From assembly GCA_035711805.1 (NCBI GenBank), contig DASTBV010000019.1, positions 1-9,574 of the forward strand: a stretch of 9,574 nt of DNA, written 5' to 3'. Shown in pieces: positions 1 through 6,598 of the stretch. Source of the DNA: Gp6-AA40 sp035711805 (GTDB lineage Bacteria > Acidobacteriota > Vicinamibacteria > Vicinamibacterales > UBA2999). The notes under the pieces are model-generated. The model was not told the origin of the DNA. It did not search any database and saw only the letters and a program-made list of their open reading frames with translations. The first letter of the stretch is position 1; every line of letters begins with the position of its first letter. Position numbers and translations under genes: made by a program.

Positions 1-1
1 C

Positions 2-172
2 CGCCTGACGCTGACCGACCTCGCTCAGCGGGTTGGAATGACGCTCGCCAACCTGTCGATTCTGAAAACGAACAAGGCACGCGCGATCCGCTTTTCCACG
101 CTGGAGGCGCTGTGCCGGGAACTCAACTGTCAGCCCGGCGACCTGCTGGAGTGGGTGAACGAAAAGAAGTAA
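2..172 (+). CDS. Cro/C1-type small HTH transcriptional regulator, C-terminal part (5' end outside window)
   Basis: The frame is open from the window edge to the TAA at 170-172 and gives 56 residues of a compact Cro/C1-type helix-turn-helix protein of the YozG kind (HTH_26). The visible part has LTDLAQRVGMTLANLSILK as the helix-turn-helix core, then KARAIRFSTLEALCRELNC and the closing QPGDLLEWVNEKK, all characteristic of this family, whose members are usually about 65-75 residues. Only about the first ten residues should be missing. These proteins are DNA-binding regulators and often follow a DUF2975 membrane protein gene. If that holds here, DUF2975 lies just left of the window; this is inferred from family habit and not seen. 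Nothing downstream is clearly in operon with it, because the next 170 bases hold no convincing gene. Confidence 0.87.
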   Translation, partial: RLTLTDLAQRVGMTLANLSILKTNKARAIRFSTLEALCRELNCQPGDLLEWVNEKK

Positions 173-193
173 TCGATGCCAACGTGGCGTGGA

Positions 194-234
194 GACGTCC
201 GCGCTCATCCGCAAGTTGATGGACGAGCGCGGCA
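194..234 (+). repeat. Imperfect direct repeat, copy A (partner at 847-887)
   Basis: This 41-bp stretch matches 847-887 at 34 of 41 positions without gaps; both copies begin GACGTC and share TTGATGGA followed by GAGCGCGGCA. On the plus strand the copies would read SALIRKLMDERG and SQLSRKLMEERG, with several differences at third codon positions. On the minus strand copy B lies at the 3' end of the decayed DUF5615 toxin gene. Copy A could therefore be a scrap of a second such gene or of a coding sequence I do not recognise. Confidence 0.6.
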
Positions 235-341
235 GCGCGTATATCATTCCGCCTGTCGACATGGTCCGCGACGAATCCTGGAAGCAACTTCGCGAGAAGG
301 TACATCGAGTTAACCGGCGCCTGGCCGCCGCCAGGACCGGA

Positions 342-511
342 GCGGCATTCCTTCGCCTGACCGAAGACGAACGAAAGGCCGTTGTTGGCAGGTGCGACCT
401 CCAGCTTAGCGACGAGGAACTCGCCACCATGCTCGGCGAACCGTCACCGGAGGCGGCCCGCGCAGCCGTCCTCCGCGCGCTCACAGGTTCGCCAGGGAGC
501 TCGACCGGTAA
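342..511 (+). pseudogene. Remnant of ECF RNA polymerase sigma factor, region 4 only, frameshifted
   Basis: The frame through 342-485 reads AAFLRLTEDERKAVVGR, then a segment containing SDEELATMLGEPSPEAARAA and VLRALT. This is the sigma region 4 helix-turn-helix (the -35 binding part) of the same ECF type as the intact gene at 2018-2599; about 25 of 45 residues agree. After ALT the continuation is found in another frame: RFARELDR and a TAA stop at 509-511, the usual end of such proteins. Joining the frames needs one missing base near 483-485. Region 2 (core binding and -10 recognition) is absent: the upstream codons from about 189 do not look like it. What remains is therefore a decayed 3' end of an ECF gene. 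The level of identity argues against a recent copy of the neighbouring ECF gene. Confidence 0.8.
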
Positions 512-826
512 AGGCTCCGGTCTCACCCACGGCCGCGGAGACGCGAAGCCGCGGAGATTCGATTCCGTTAGAGACCAACTTCAGGACTTAGCCGGATCGG
601 CTAGCGCCTGCCCGTTCCAACCCACACACGCCGGCTGTAAGACAACGCCGGTTTCTTGCTTGGACCAACGCTCCCAAGAACTCCGGATGATCATCTCAAT
701 TTTGCTCGCCGGTGCTCATGACACTTTCGCAGCTTGAGACGACACTAACAAGGCGACGTCGGCTGCCGTCTACCGCTAGCAGGCGATCGACCACCAGCGA
801 CGACCCTCGTCCGCGTCGGCGTGCAG
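512..826. other. Stretch without a recognisable gene
   Basis: I see no supported coding sequence on either strand. The open frames are short, lack ribosome-binding sites and carry no family motif. A weak stem (CCGGC and GCCGG around an 11-base loop, near 631-651) is followed by TTTCTT but is too short to call a terminator. With a dead ECF fragment on one side and a dead toxin gene on the other, the stretch looks like degraded accessory DNA. Confidence 0.5.
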
Positions 827-1194
827 TCAGCGGTGGAATATCCAGGGACGTCTCAGCTCAGCCGGAAATTGATGGAAGAGCGCGGCATCGGTGTAGCTGC
901 TGGCCGCGGCGCCGTCGCTCGCCGCGGTCACCAGATTGACGTACGGCCGCGCCCCCGGCCACCGCGCATGCATGACGAACACGATGGCTATGCTTTGGGT
1001 TGACGGATTCTGCCGATAACGCAAGTGCTTATCTGTCGTGACGAAGACGTCGAAACCGTCCGCCTCCGCAACCGTCAGAAGCTCACGTTGCCGAGCGTCG
1101 CCCAGCCCTGCTGACTCGCAGTTCGAACCGTGTAGTGTGGAAGCGACCCAGCGACCGGTTACGAAGTGCCCTGATCGAGTAGGACGCGCTTCAG
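827..1194 (-). pseudogene. Decayed DUF5615 / PIN-like toxin gene
   Basis: Read on the minus strand, the sequence follows a DUF5615-type PIN-like protein from end to end. It starts LKRVLLDQGTS (the family has MKR then VLLDQGT or VLFDQGT), then has HYTVRTASQQGWATLGN, ELLTVAEADGFDVFVTTDK, HLRYRQNPSTQSIAIVFV and a C-terminal part near WPGARPYVNLV. The acidic residues expected of the PIN-like fold are present: D in LLDQG, E in ELL, D in GFDV and D in TTDK. Three lesions disable it. The initiator position is CTG (1194-1192), a TAA interrupts the frame at 1161-1159, and one base is missing at 1086-1085, so GN and ELL lie in different frames. Intact relatives are about 110-120 residues and are usually the toxin of a pair with a DUF433 antitoxin. 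No antitoxin is visible upstream, where the secreted-protein gene ends 24 bp away. The assignment rests on remembered family patterns. Confidence 0.84.
847..887 (+). repeat. Imperfect direct repeat, copy B (partner at 194-234)
   Basis: Second copy of the 41-bp repeat, 34 of 41 bases identical to 194-234 and in the same orientation. It overlaps the 3' end of the decayed DUF5615 gene, where the minus-strand reading is TDAALFHQF, against RAAALVHQL in copy A. The two copies lie on either side of the ECF remnant and the empty stretch. Confidence 0.6.
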
Positions 1195-1225
1195 CGCGCA
1201 GTGGTTGAGGACACGCTGTCAGCGT
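1185..1225. repeat. Two adjacent short palindromes at the 3' end of the secreted-protein gene
   Basis: CGCGCT-TC-AGCGCG lies at 1185-1198 and ACGCTG-T-CAGCGT at 1213-1225. The second contains the TGA stop of the minus-strand gene ending at 1219, and the first covers the degenerate start of the toxin pseudogene. They could form a stem pair that ends transcription from the right, but no T-run follows on the minus strand, so a role as terminator is uncertain. Confidence 0.35.
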
Positions 1226-1827
1226 ACTAGCAGGTTCACTAGAAAGCCCATGAAGAGGTCAGAGTTGGAAAAAAGCGCATCCATCAGTGTGCCGCTGCTG
1301 GCGCATGTGACGGCGGAACTCTCCCCGCGGCGGCGAATCTCGCCGAAACAGGCGCCGTTTTCGCCACGGAACAGAGTCAGCTTACTGTCGTCCCAAAACA
1401 ATCGTAGCGACTGTTCCTGTACTGTCGCTGTTATGTCATCAAACGCACCGACAGTTCCTTCAAAAATAACCCGGCGACCATTTGCCGTAAGTTCCCTCGT
1501 TATGCTGATTGGCCGGGTCCCGTTATCGAAATCGCCGAGGTAATGACCTTCAGTACTCGATACCGGCGCGAAAATCAGGTTGGAGTACGAACTGCCAAGC
1601 TGAACCACAAAAACGTTTCCTGAATAGGTTGCAAAAACAAAGTGTGGTGTTCCGTTGCGTGTCAGCGTTCCTTCATAGTCAGCTCCGATTTGGAGCAGCG
1701 TCAACGATTCGACTCCGTTACTTCGCTGTATGACCAGTTCCAACCGATTGCTAATCTGAGCCTCCGCCGTTGCGGCGTGGACCATTAATAGGGAAGCGAC
1801 AACGACGATCTGGATTGGTCGAATCAT
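1219..1827 (-). CDS. Secreted hypothetical protein, 202 aa
   Basis: I do not recognise a family. The start at 1827 is preferred over an upstream ATG at 1908 because an ACGGAG ribosome-binding site lies 8 bases before it and because it places a clean Sec signal peptide at the N-terminus: MIRPIQ, a hydrophobic stretch VVVASLLMVHAA and cleavage near AEAQ at residues 21-24. The mature part alternates short hydrophobic and polar runs (GTPHFVFATYSGNVFVVQLG; RRVIFEGTVGAF; SLRLFWDDSKLTLFRG), which suggests a beta-rich fold. Two cysteines (NGACFGE and VTCASS) could form a disulfide. By eye its base composition is clearly less GC-rich than the genes around it, with AT-rich patches near 1460-1520 and 1600-1660, possibly a sign of separate origin. 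It is divergent from the ECF gene across about 190 bp. Confidence 0.8.
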   Translation of the reverse strand: MIRPIQIVVVASLLMVHAATAEAQISNRLELVIQRSNGVESLTLLQIGADYEGTLTRNGTPHFVFATYSGNVFVVQLGSSYSNLIFAPVSSTEGHYLGDFDNGTRPISITRELTANGRRVIFEGTVGAFDDITATVQEQSLRLFWDDSKLTLFRGENGACFGEIRRRGESSAVTCASSGTLMDALFSNSDLFMGFLVNLLVR

Positions 1828-1966
1828 CGGTTCAACTCCGTGGACGCCTGAACTCGCATTTGTCATCCCTTCCGAACTTCCTGACTTCGGCCCATCACAG
1901 CGAGCCACGCCTGATTACGCGGGTCCCTTTTCTGTCCGTGTCACTTCCCTAAACACCGCCGAGAGT

Positions 1967-2000
1967 GGAACCGAACACGGGCGGCGCATTCGCTTATGAT
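1967..2000 (+). promoter_or_regulatory. Candidate promoter region upstream of the ECF sigma gene
   Basis: A TATGAT hexamer at 1995-2000 resembles a sigma-70 -10 box and ends 17 bases before the ATG at 2018, so the leader would be very short, consistent with the absence of a clear Shine-Dalgarno sequence. No good TTGACA-like -35 is seen at the right distance. GGAACC at 1967-1972 resembles the -35 core of many ECF promoters, but a matching -10 after a 16-17 base gap is not evident. The TATGAT context recurs upstream of the kinase gene (3391-3396). Confidence 0.35.
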
Positions 2001-2017
2001 TCCGCTTCCCCTCCTGT

Positions 2018-2599
2018 ATGGCAGATGGCTCCCGGCAGGACGTTGACGCGACGGTCGATCTCCTCGCACGCGCACAGACAGGAGACGAGGAGGCGCTGAA
2101 CCGCCTGTTTGAGCGCCACATTCCGCTGCTGAAGCGATGGGCATCGGGCCGGCTTCCCCAATGGGCGCGCCAGGTGGCGGATACCTCAGACCTTGTGCAG
2201 GAAACCGTCATCGCCACTCTAAGGAACCTCGACTCATTCGAACCGCGCGGCGATGGCGCACTGCAAGGGTATCTTCGCCAGGCCCTTATCAACCGTGTTC
2301 GCAATGAGATGCGGCGGGCGCTGACGCGGCCGGCGCCAGCCGAAATCGATTCCGCTCTCGCGCACGACGGCACGTCGCCGCTGGAGGCGGCGATCGGCAG
2401 TCAGACCCTCGATCGTTATGAAGCTGCGCTTGCCCGGCTCACCGGGGACGAACGGGAAGCCGTCATCACGCGCGTCGAGTTCGGCCTGAGTTATGCCGAA
2501 GTAGCGGAAGCACTCGGCAAGCCGTCCGCAGATGCCGCCCGCATGGCAGTCGTTCGCGCTCTCGTGAAGCTCGCCAGGGAAATGGACCTTCCGGAGTAA
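2018..2599 (+). CDS. ECF-family RNA polymerase sigma factor, 193 aa
   Basis: A two-domain extracytoplasmic-function sigma factor of usual length. Region 2 spans about residues 15-101. It opens with LLARAQTGDEEALNRLFERH, then has the core-binding segment DTSDLVQETVIATLRNL at 55-71 and the -10 recognition segment GYLRQALINRVRNEMRR at 84-100. A linker rich in Ala, Pro and Asp leads to region 4 (about 133-187), with ALARLTGDEREAV and the helix-turn-helix LSYAEVAEALGKPSADAARM. Such proteins direct RNA polymerase to a small regulon. The type is common in Acidobacteria and Planctomycetes, often beside Ser/Thr kinase genes as here, and no classical anti-sigma gene is adjacent. The start has no strong Shine-Dalgarno sequence; the next gene begins 50 bases after the stop, so co-transcription is likely. 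A decayed relative of region 4 lies at 342-511. Confidence 0.95.
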   Translation: MADGSRQDVDATVDLLARAQTGDEEALNRLFERHIPLLKRWASGRLPQWARQVADTSDLVQETVIATLRNLDSFEPRGDGALQGYLRQALINRVRNEMRRALTRPAPAEIDSALAHDGTSPLEAAIGSQTLDRYEAALARLTGDEREAVITRVEFGLSYAEVAEALGKPSADAARMAVVRALVKLAREMDLPE

Positions 2600-2649
2600 C
2601 CGTTCGGTTCAGGCACACTCCGTGTTTAGAGGGATGCAGGAGGCGCTGA

Positions 2650-3381
2650 ATGTTTCTACGTTGCTTAGGCTTCGCGTCGGTTGTGCTCTGTCTCGGCTTG
2701 ACGGCGGATCTCGGGGCGCAGAAAGGCGGGAAGCCCAAGCCCGTGGACAAAATTGCCACGGCCACCTTCCGCTGCAATGGACCCACGGCAGCAACGCATA
2801 ACCCGCCCGGAACGCCGTGTGGGCCTTCAGCCACTTGGGGAGTGCCCGATGCGATTACTGGCGACGGAAACCCTTACATTGGCGCCGGCACGACGGTCGG
2901 AGGGTCCGGCGCGTTCCTGCGCTCGGACGGCGAGCTCGAACTGATTCTCCGCGCCGGCGGCGGACGGCTCATGTTCCTGAACTTCGAGAGCGTCGTGCAG
3001 ATTCCGGGCCCGATTGCGCGAAAAACCTTCGATTTTGCCGATCTGGACGGAATCGATTTGAACACCAACATCATCGATCCGGCCACCGATGACGTTGCTG
3101 CCAACGGCGCACTGAGCATTCCGATCGGCGCCACATGGCCGACGCGCGTGAAGGGAAACTGGAACGACCCATACGGAGTGCTCTACACCATCCGGTTCAA
3201 TCCGTCGGATTATCCCGGATCGACGTACGCTTGGGTGACCAGAAACAGCGAGAACACGTGGACGTGGTTTGCGACCGAGGCGGATATCGCACGGCTCGTC
3301 TCTCCTGGTGTACGCCACCAGGGGCCGCGCGATGAAGGCTGGTATCGGATGCCGTTCGAAATCGTCCTCACGGTTCCGTGA
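2650..3381 (+). CDS. Secreted hypothetical protein, 243 aa, between ECF sigma and kinase genes
   Basis: No family is recognised. The start is fixed by a perfect AGGAGG at 2638-2643, six bases before the ATG. A Sec signal peptide covers about residues 1-24 (MFLRCLGFASVVLCLGLTA, cleavage near LGAQ), followed by a basic linker KGGKPKP. The mature protein is rich in Gly, Asp and aromatics. It has two Cys in the N-terminal part (TFRCNGP, GTPCGPS) that may pair, a Gly-rich segment AGTTVGGSGAF, and a Trp-rich C-terminal part (WVTRNSENTWTWFATEADI) ending MPFEIVLTVP. A beta-sandwich-like exported protein is plausible but unproven. It follows the ECF gene by 50 bp and precedes the kinase by 77 bp on the same strand, so it may be a product or a periplasmic partner of that regulatory module. 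A perfect palindrome covers its stop codon. Confidence 0.85.
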   Translation: MFLRCLGFASVVLCLGLTADLGAQKGGKPKPVDKIATATFRCNGPTAATHNPPGTPCGPSATWGVPDAITGDGNPYIGAGTTVGGSGAFLRSDGELELILRAGGGRLMFLNFESVVQIPGPIARKTFDFADLDGIDLNTNIIDPATDDVAANGALSIPIGATWPTRVKGNWNDPYGVLYTIRFNPSDYPGSTYAWVTRNSENTWTWFATEADIARLVSPGVRHQGPRDEGWYRMPFEIVLTVP

Positions 3382-3383
3382 GG
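3366..3383. repeat. Perfect 8+2+8 palindrome over the stop of the secreted-protein gene
   Basis: CCTCACGG and CCGTGAGG are exact inverted arms around TT, and the TGA stop at 3379-3381 lies in the right arm. As RNA it would form a tight GC-rich hairpin, opening to a 4-base loop with 7 pairs. No T-run follows, so it is not a standard intrinsic terminator. It could protect or attenuate the transcript between this gene and the kinase, or be a dimeric operator, since it lies just upstream of the TATGAT at 3391. Confidence 0.5.
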
Positions 3384-3387
3384 GCTC

Positions 3388-3408
3388 GCGTATGATGCCC
3401 GCCTTCCG
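3388..3408 (+). promoter_or_regulatory. Candidate -10 element upstream of the kinase gene, similar to the one before the ECF gene
   Basis: CGCGTATGATGCCCGCC here resembles CGCTTATGATTCCGC at 1991-2005, and both are followed by TTCC. TATGAT at 3391-3396 would give the kinase its own promoter about 60 bases before the GTG start. No convincing -35 box is seen. Confidence 0.3.
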
Positions 3409-3458
3409 GATATAAGGACCTTCGTCTTCACGGTCCCGGTCGGACCGTTGGAGGGGCG

Positions 3459-6400
3459 GTGCGCGAGGAAGCAGGACAGGACTGGCTCAGTGAGCTGGCC
3501 GCCGCGGTCGCCGACGGACGTGTGCTCGAATGGGACCGCCTGGAGTCGAGCGCGCGCGATGACGATGAACGAGCGTCGATCCGGCGACTGCGCGCCATTG
3601 CTGCGATCGGCGTCGCGCATGCTGAGCTGACGCTGTCGGAGTCGTCATCGGAGTCGCTGTCTGTGCGGACCCTGCTGCAGGGTGTCGAAGACACGTCCGC
3701 GCCGACGATCTGGGGACCGCTGCGAATCCTCGAGCGCATCGGGCGCGGCCGCTTCGGCGACGTCTACCGCGCCTGGGATCCGAGCCTCGATCGCGAAGTC
3801 GCGCTGAAACTGCTGCGCCGCCGTACCAGCGAGACCAGCTCGGATCGTGCGGTGGTCGAAGAAGGACGGCTGATGGCGCGAGTGCGCCACCCGAACGTCG
3901 TTACCATCCACGGCGCGCAGCGCATCGACGGCAGAACCGGCCTGTGGATGGAGTTCATCGAGGGCCGCACGCTCGAAGCCGAGTTGAAGGATCGCGGCCC
4001 TTTTCCCGCGAACGAAGTCGTCGAAGTCGGACGGCAATTGTGCCGGGCGCTTGCGGCCGTACACGACGCAGGGCTCGTTCATCGCGACGTCAAGGCCCAG
4101 AATGCGCTCCGCGATTCACAGGGCCGTGTCGTTCTTGGCGATTTCGGGACCGGCCACGATATCGAGGACGCTGGATCCGTCCTTCCGAGTCTGGCAGGCA
4201 CGCCCGCGTATCTCGCACCGGAGATCTTCGAAGGCGGCAAAGCGAGCGTCCAGAGCGACGTCTACAGCCTCGGCGTACTGCTGTTCCATCTCAGCACCGG
4301 TACGTACCCGGTCGTTGGTGGGTCACTGAGTGACATTCGGGCGGCTCACAAGGCGCAGCGGCGAACCGCCGTGGCTGCCTGCCGCTCTGATTTGCCGCGG
4401 TTGTTGACGGCCACCATCGAGCGGGCGATTGCAGTCGCGCCCGAGGCCCGATATCAGAGCGCACTCCAGCTCGAGCACGCGCTCGCTGCCGTTTCACATT
4501 CCGACGGCAATGACCGTCGTAGATGGTCGAAAACCGTTGCGGCAATTGCGCTCGCGGTAACGCTGGGTGGAGTGGCATGGTGGGCGCTGGCGCCGCGCGT
4601 CCCGGGGAGCAGTGCGGCCAAAACGACTGCCTCGAACGCTGCGCCGAGCGGATCCCCCGCTCCGTTCGCGGCAAGCAAAACACTGAACACAACACCGTCC
4701 GAAAGCGGTCAGGTTGCTCACGCTCCGCTGCCGGACGGCACGCGAACGCCGGCAACAGACGAAATCAGCATCATCGCAAGTGTCGACGCTGCAGCCGACG
4801 GCGAAACGGCTTCCGCGCGAACGTCTCGACGGATTGGAGGGCTTCCTGAACTCTCTGGTTTTGGCACGCCATCACGCGACGGACGCCTGTTTTCAGTGAA
4901 TGGGCCCGGCAACGAACTCGCCGTGCTCGAGATCGCCAGCGGACGACAATGGCAACTTACTGGAGAGGAGTCAGGCGACGGACCTGCATGCCGGATGCCC
5001 GACTGTCCAACGGGACTCGTTTTCGACTCGCGATTCTCGCGTGATGGCTCGCGTATCACCTACATCAGAGGCTCAGGGCCCGCTGAACTCTTCGCCAAGA
5101 AGATACATCCCGAGATTAGACGCATCGCCACGAAGGGAGGACCAAGCAGACTGATCTGGCGCGCGCCGGTAATTCCAGCACAGGGAACACCGGGGCTGAG
5201 GCTGTTCCACTGGGCCGGCGACGATGACCTGATTCTCGCCGGCCAGCTGTTGTCCCCGCCGGCACGCGAACTGATGGTTATTTCCGCGGCGACTGGCGAG
5301 ACCGTCGCGTCCCATACGGCTCCTCAAGGACTCAGTGACGCAACGTTATCGCCCGACGGCCGCTATGTGGCGTATGACTTTGTGGAACCGTCATCGGGCT
5401 TGCGCGACATCGATATTTGGACGGTTGGTATCGATGGCGCAGCTCCGTTGATACGCGGAATCTCGAGCGATCGTTCACCAATGTGGACCAGCGACGGTAA
5501 GTACGTGCTGTTCATCAGCAGCAGGTCCGGCACGAACGCGCTGTGGGCCCAGCGGGTCCAGAACGGCCGATCGGTCGGAGCGCCCATTCTGGTTGATCCC
5601 GACGTAGGCAATGTGTTGCTACTGGGAACTACCGATACCGGAGCACTGTTCGTTCGCCGCTCGATCGGCGGGCGCGATGTTCACATGGCCGACACGGACC
5701 CACAGACCGTCTCGTTGACCAGCCAGCCGCGGCGCGTGAGTAACCGTTCCGTGGGAACGGCTGAATCGCCAGCCTGGTCTCCAGACGGGCGGTACATTGC
5801 CTACTTGCGGCGCGAGGACGAACGGCTCACGATCGTCGTGAAGTCGATCGTTGATGGTACGGACCGGGAGTTCCCTCTGCGGTTTGTGTTCGCGCAAAAG
5901 CTGCAGTGGGAGCCTGGCAGCGGATCGCTGGTATTCCGGGGCGTCGTCGATGGAAAGACCGCCTTGCACCGGTTCACGATCGATAGCGGGCGGATCACGA
6001 CTTTGTGGGAAAAGCCGTATCTTGCGCACGAGGTTCTCCCGCAGCGCGGGCTGGTGTTACTCACTCAACAGCAGGACGGCGCGCGGATCATCACCCTGAA
6101 TAATCTCGAAACTGGCGAGGAAACGGCGATCCGTCGGCTGCCGGCCAAATCATTTTCGACGGATCTCGTCATTTCCCCGCGAGGCGATGTGGCTGCATAC
6201 GGTGCCACGGGTCCCGCGGGCTTCACGCTCGAGTTCCTCGATCTAGTCATACCCTACAAGTCTCGCGAATTACGCTTATGGTCATCGCCGGCCGACTTCG
6301 CAACGCCAGTGGCATGGAGCCCTGACAGTCGTGAGCTCATCGTGCAGCGCCAGGTCAACGAGAAGGGAGACCCCGCGCTTCCCGGACGTGGCTTAAGCCC

Positions 6401-6584
6401 CGGGGGAACTTTGTGGCTGGTCGATGTGAACACCGGCAAAATGCGCGCGTTGCCGACGCCTCTTGGCGAGTTGTTCGGCGCGCGCGTCAGTCCCGATGGG
6501 CGACACATCGCGATCGAGACGGGAACGCTGCAGACGAGCGAGATCTGGACAATCGAAAACGCGCTTGCTGTGCTGCCGCCCTAG
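3459..6584 (+). CDS. Membrane Ser/Thr protein kinase with C-terminal PD40/TolB-like beta-propeller, 1041 aa
   Basis: A PknB-type (Hanks) kinase anchored in the inner membrane. Residues 1-85 form an acidic cytoplasmic lead seen in many acidobacterial kinases (WDRLESSARDDDERASIRRL). The kinase domain, about 88-345, is complete: Gly loop GRGRFG at 95-100, ATP-binding Lys117 in VALK, catalytic HRDVKAQN with Asp210 and Asn215, DFG at 228-230 and APE at 253-255. One transmembrane helix lies at about 358-380 (VAAIALAVTLGGVAWWAL). A Ser/Thr/Pro/Ala-rich linker follows, then a periplasmic beta-propeller from about 465 to 1035. PD40-like blades recur: LSPDGRYVAY, WTSDGKYVLFISSRSG, WSPDGRYIAYLRRED, WSPDSRELIV and VSPDGRHIAIETG. 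The GTG start is chosen because GGAGGGG lies at 3450-3456 and no better in-frame start was seen upstream. The kinase probably responds to an envelope or ligand signal; targets are unknown. The nearby ECF factor is a possible target by context only. Confidence 0.96.
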   Translation: MREEAGQDWLSELAAAVADGRVLEWDRLESSARDDDERASIRRLRAIAAIGVAHAELTLSESSSESLSVRTLLQGVEDTSAPTIWGPLRILERIGRGRFGDVYRAWDPSLDREVALKLLRRRTSETSSDRAVVEEGRLMARVRHPNVVTIHGAQRIDGRTGLWMEFIEGRTLEAELKDRGPFPANEVVEVGRQLCRALAAVHDAGLVHRDVKAQNALRDSQGRVVLGDFGTGHDIEDAGSVLPSLAGTPAYLAPEIFEGGKASVQSDVYSLGVLLFHLSTGTYPVVGGSLSDIRAAHKAQRRTAVAACRSDLPRLLTATIERAIAVAPEARYQSALQLEHALAAVSHSDGNDRRRWSKTVAAIALAVTLGGVAWWALAPRVPGSSAAKTTASNAAPSGSPAPFAASKTLNTTPSESGQVAHAPLPDGTRTPATDEISIIASVDAAADGETASARTSRRIGGLPELSGFGTPSRDGRLFSVNGPGNELAVLEIASGRQWQLTGEESGDGPACRMPDCPTGLVFDSRFSRDGSRITYIRGSGPAELFAKKIHPEIRRIATKGGPSRLIWRAPVIPAQGTPGLRLFHWAGDDDLILAGQLLSPPARELMVISAATGETVASHTAPQGLSDATLSPDGRYVAYDFVEPSSGLRDIDIWTVGIDGAAPLIRGISSDRSPMWTSDGKYVLFISSRSGTNALWAQRVQNGRSVGAPILVDPDVGNVLLLGTTDTGALFVRRSIGGRDVHMADTDPQTVSLTSQPRRVSNRSVGTAESPAWSPDGRYIAYLRREDERLTIVVKSIVDGTDREFPLRFVFAQKLQWEPGSGSLVFRGVVDGKTALHRFTIDSGRITTLWEKPYLAHEVLPQRGLVLLTQQQDGARIITLNNLETGEETAIRRLPAKSFSTDLVISPRGDVAAYGATGPAGFTLEFLDLVIPYKSRELRLWSSPADFATPVAWSPDSRELIVQRQVNEKGDPALPGRGLSPGGTLWLVDVNTGKMRALPTPLGELFGARVSPDGRHIAIETGTLQTSEIWTIENALAVLPP

Positions 6585-6598
6585 ACTGCGCCAGCAAG

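Noticed and set aside
631..656. Possible terminator: CCGGC/GCCGG stem followed by TTTCTT
   Set aside because: Five base pairs with an 11-base loop and a broken T-run are too weak, and no gene clearly ends there.
189..737. 182-codon open frame read as one intact protein
   Set aside because: Only the middle matches anything (ECF region 4). Its true C-terminus is in another frame, and the part after 490 is low-complexity read-through without family features.
721..770. Possible integron attC site around ACACTAACAAGGC
   Set aside because: The core does not fit GTTRRRY on the other strand, and no paired inverse core or cassette gene is found.
1828..1908. 27-residue N-terminal extension of the secreted orphan from an ATG at 1908
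   Set aside because: The internal ATG at 1827 has an ACGGAG site 8 bases upstream and starts directly with a signal peptide; the extension would bury it.
2018..2039. Shared ADGSRQ near the N-termini of the ECF factor (2018) and the 433-residue cytochrome (7945)
   Set aside because: The proteins are otherwise unrelated and the similarity stops after these residues; a chance match.
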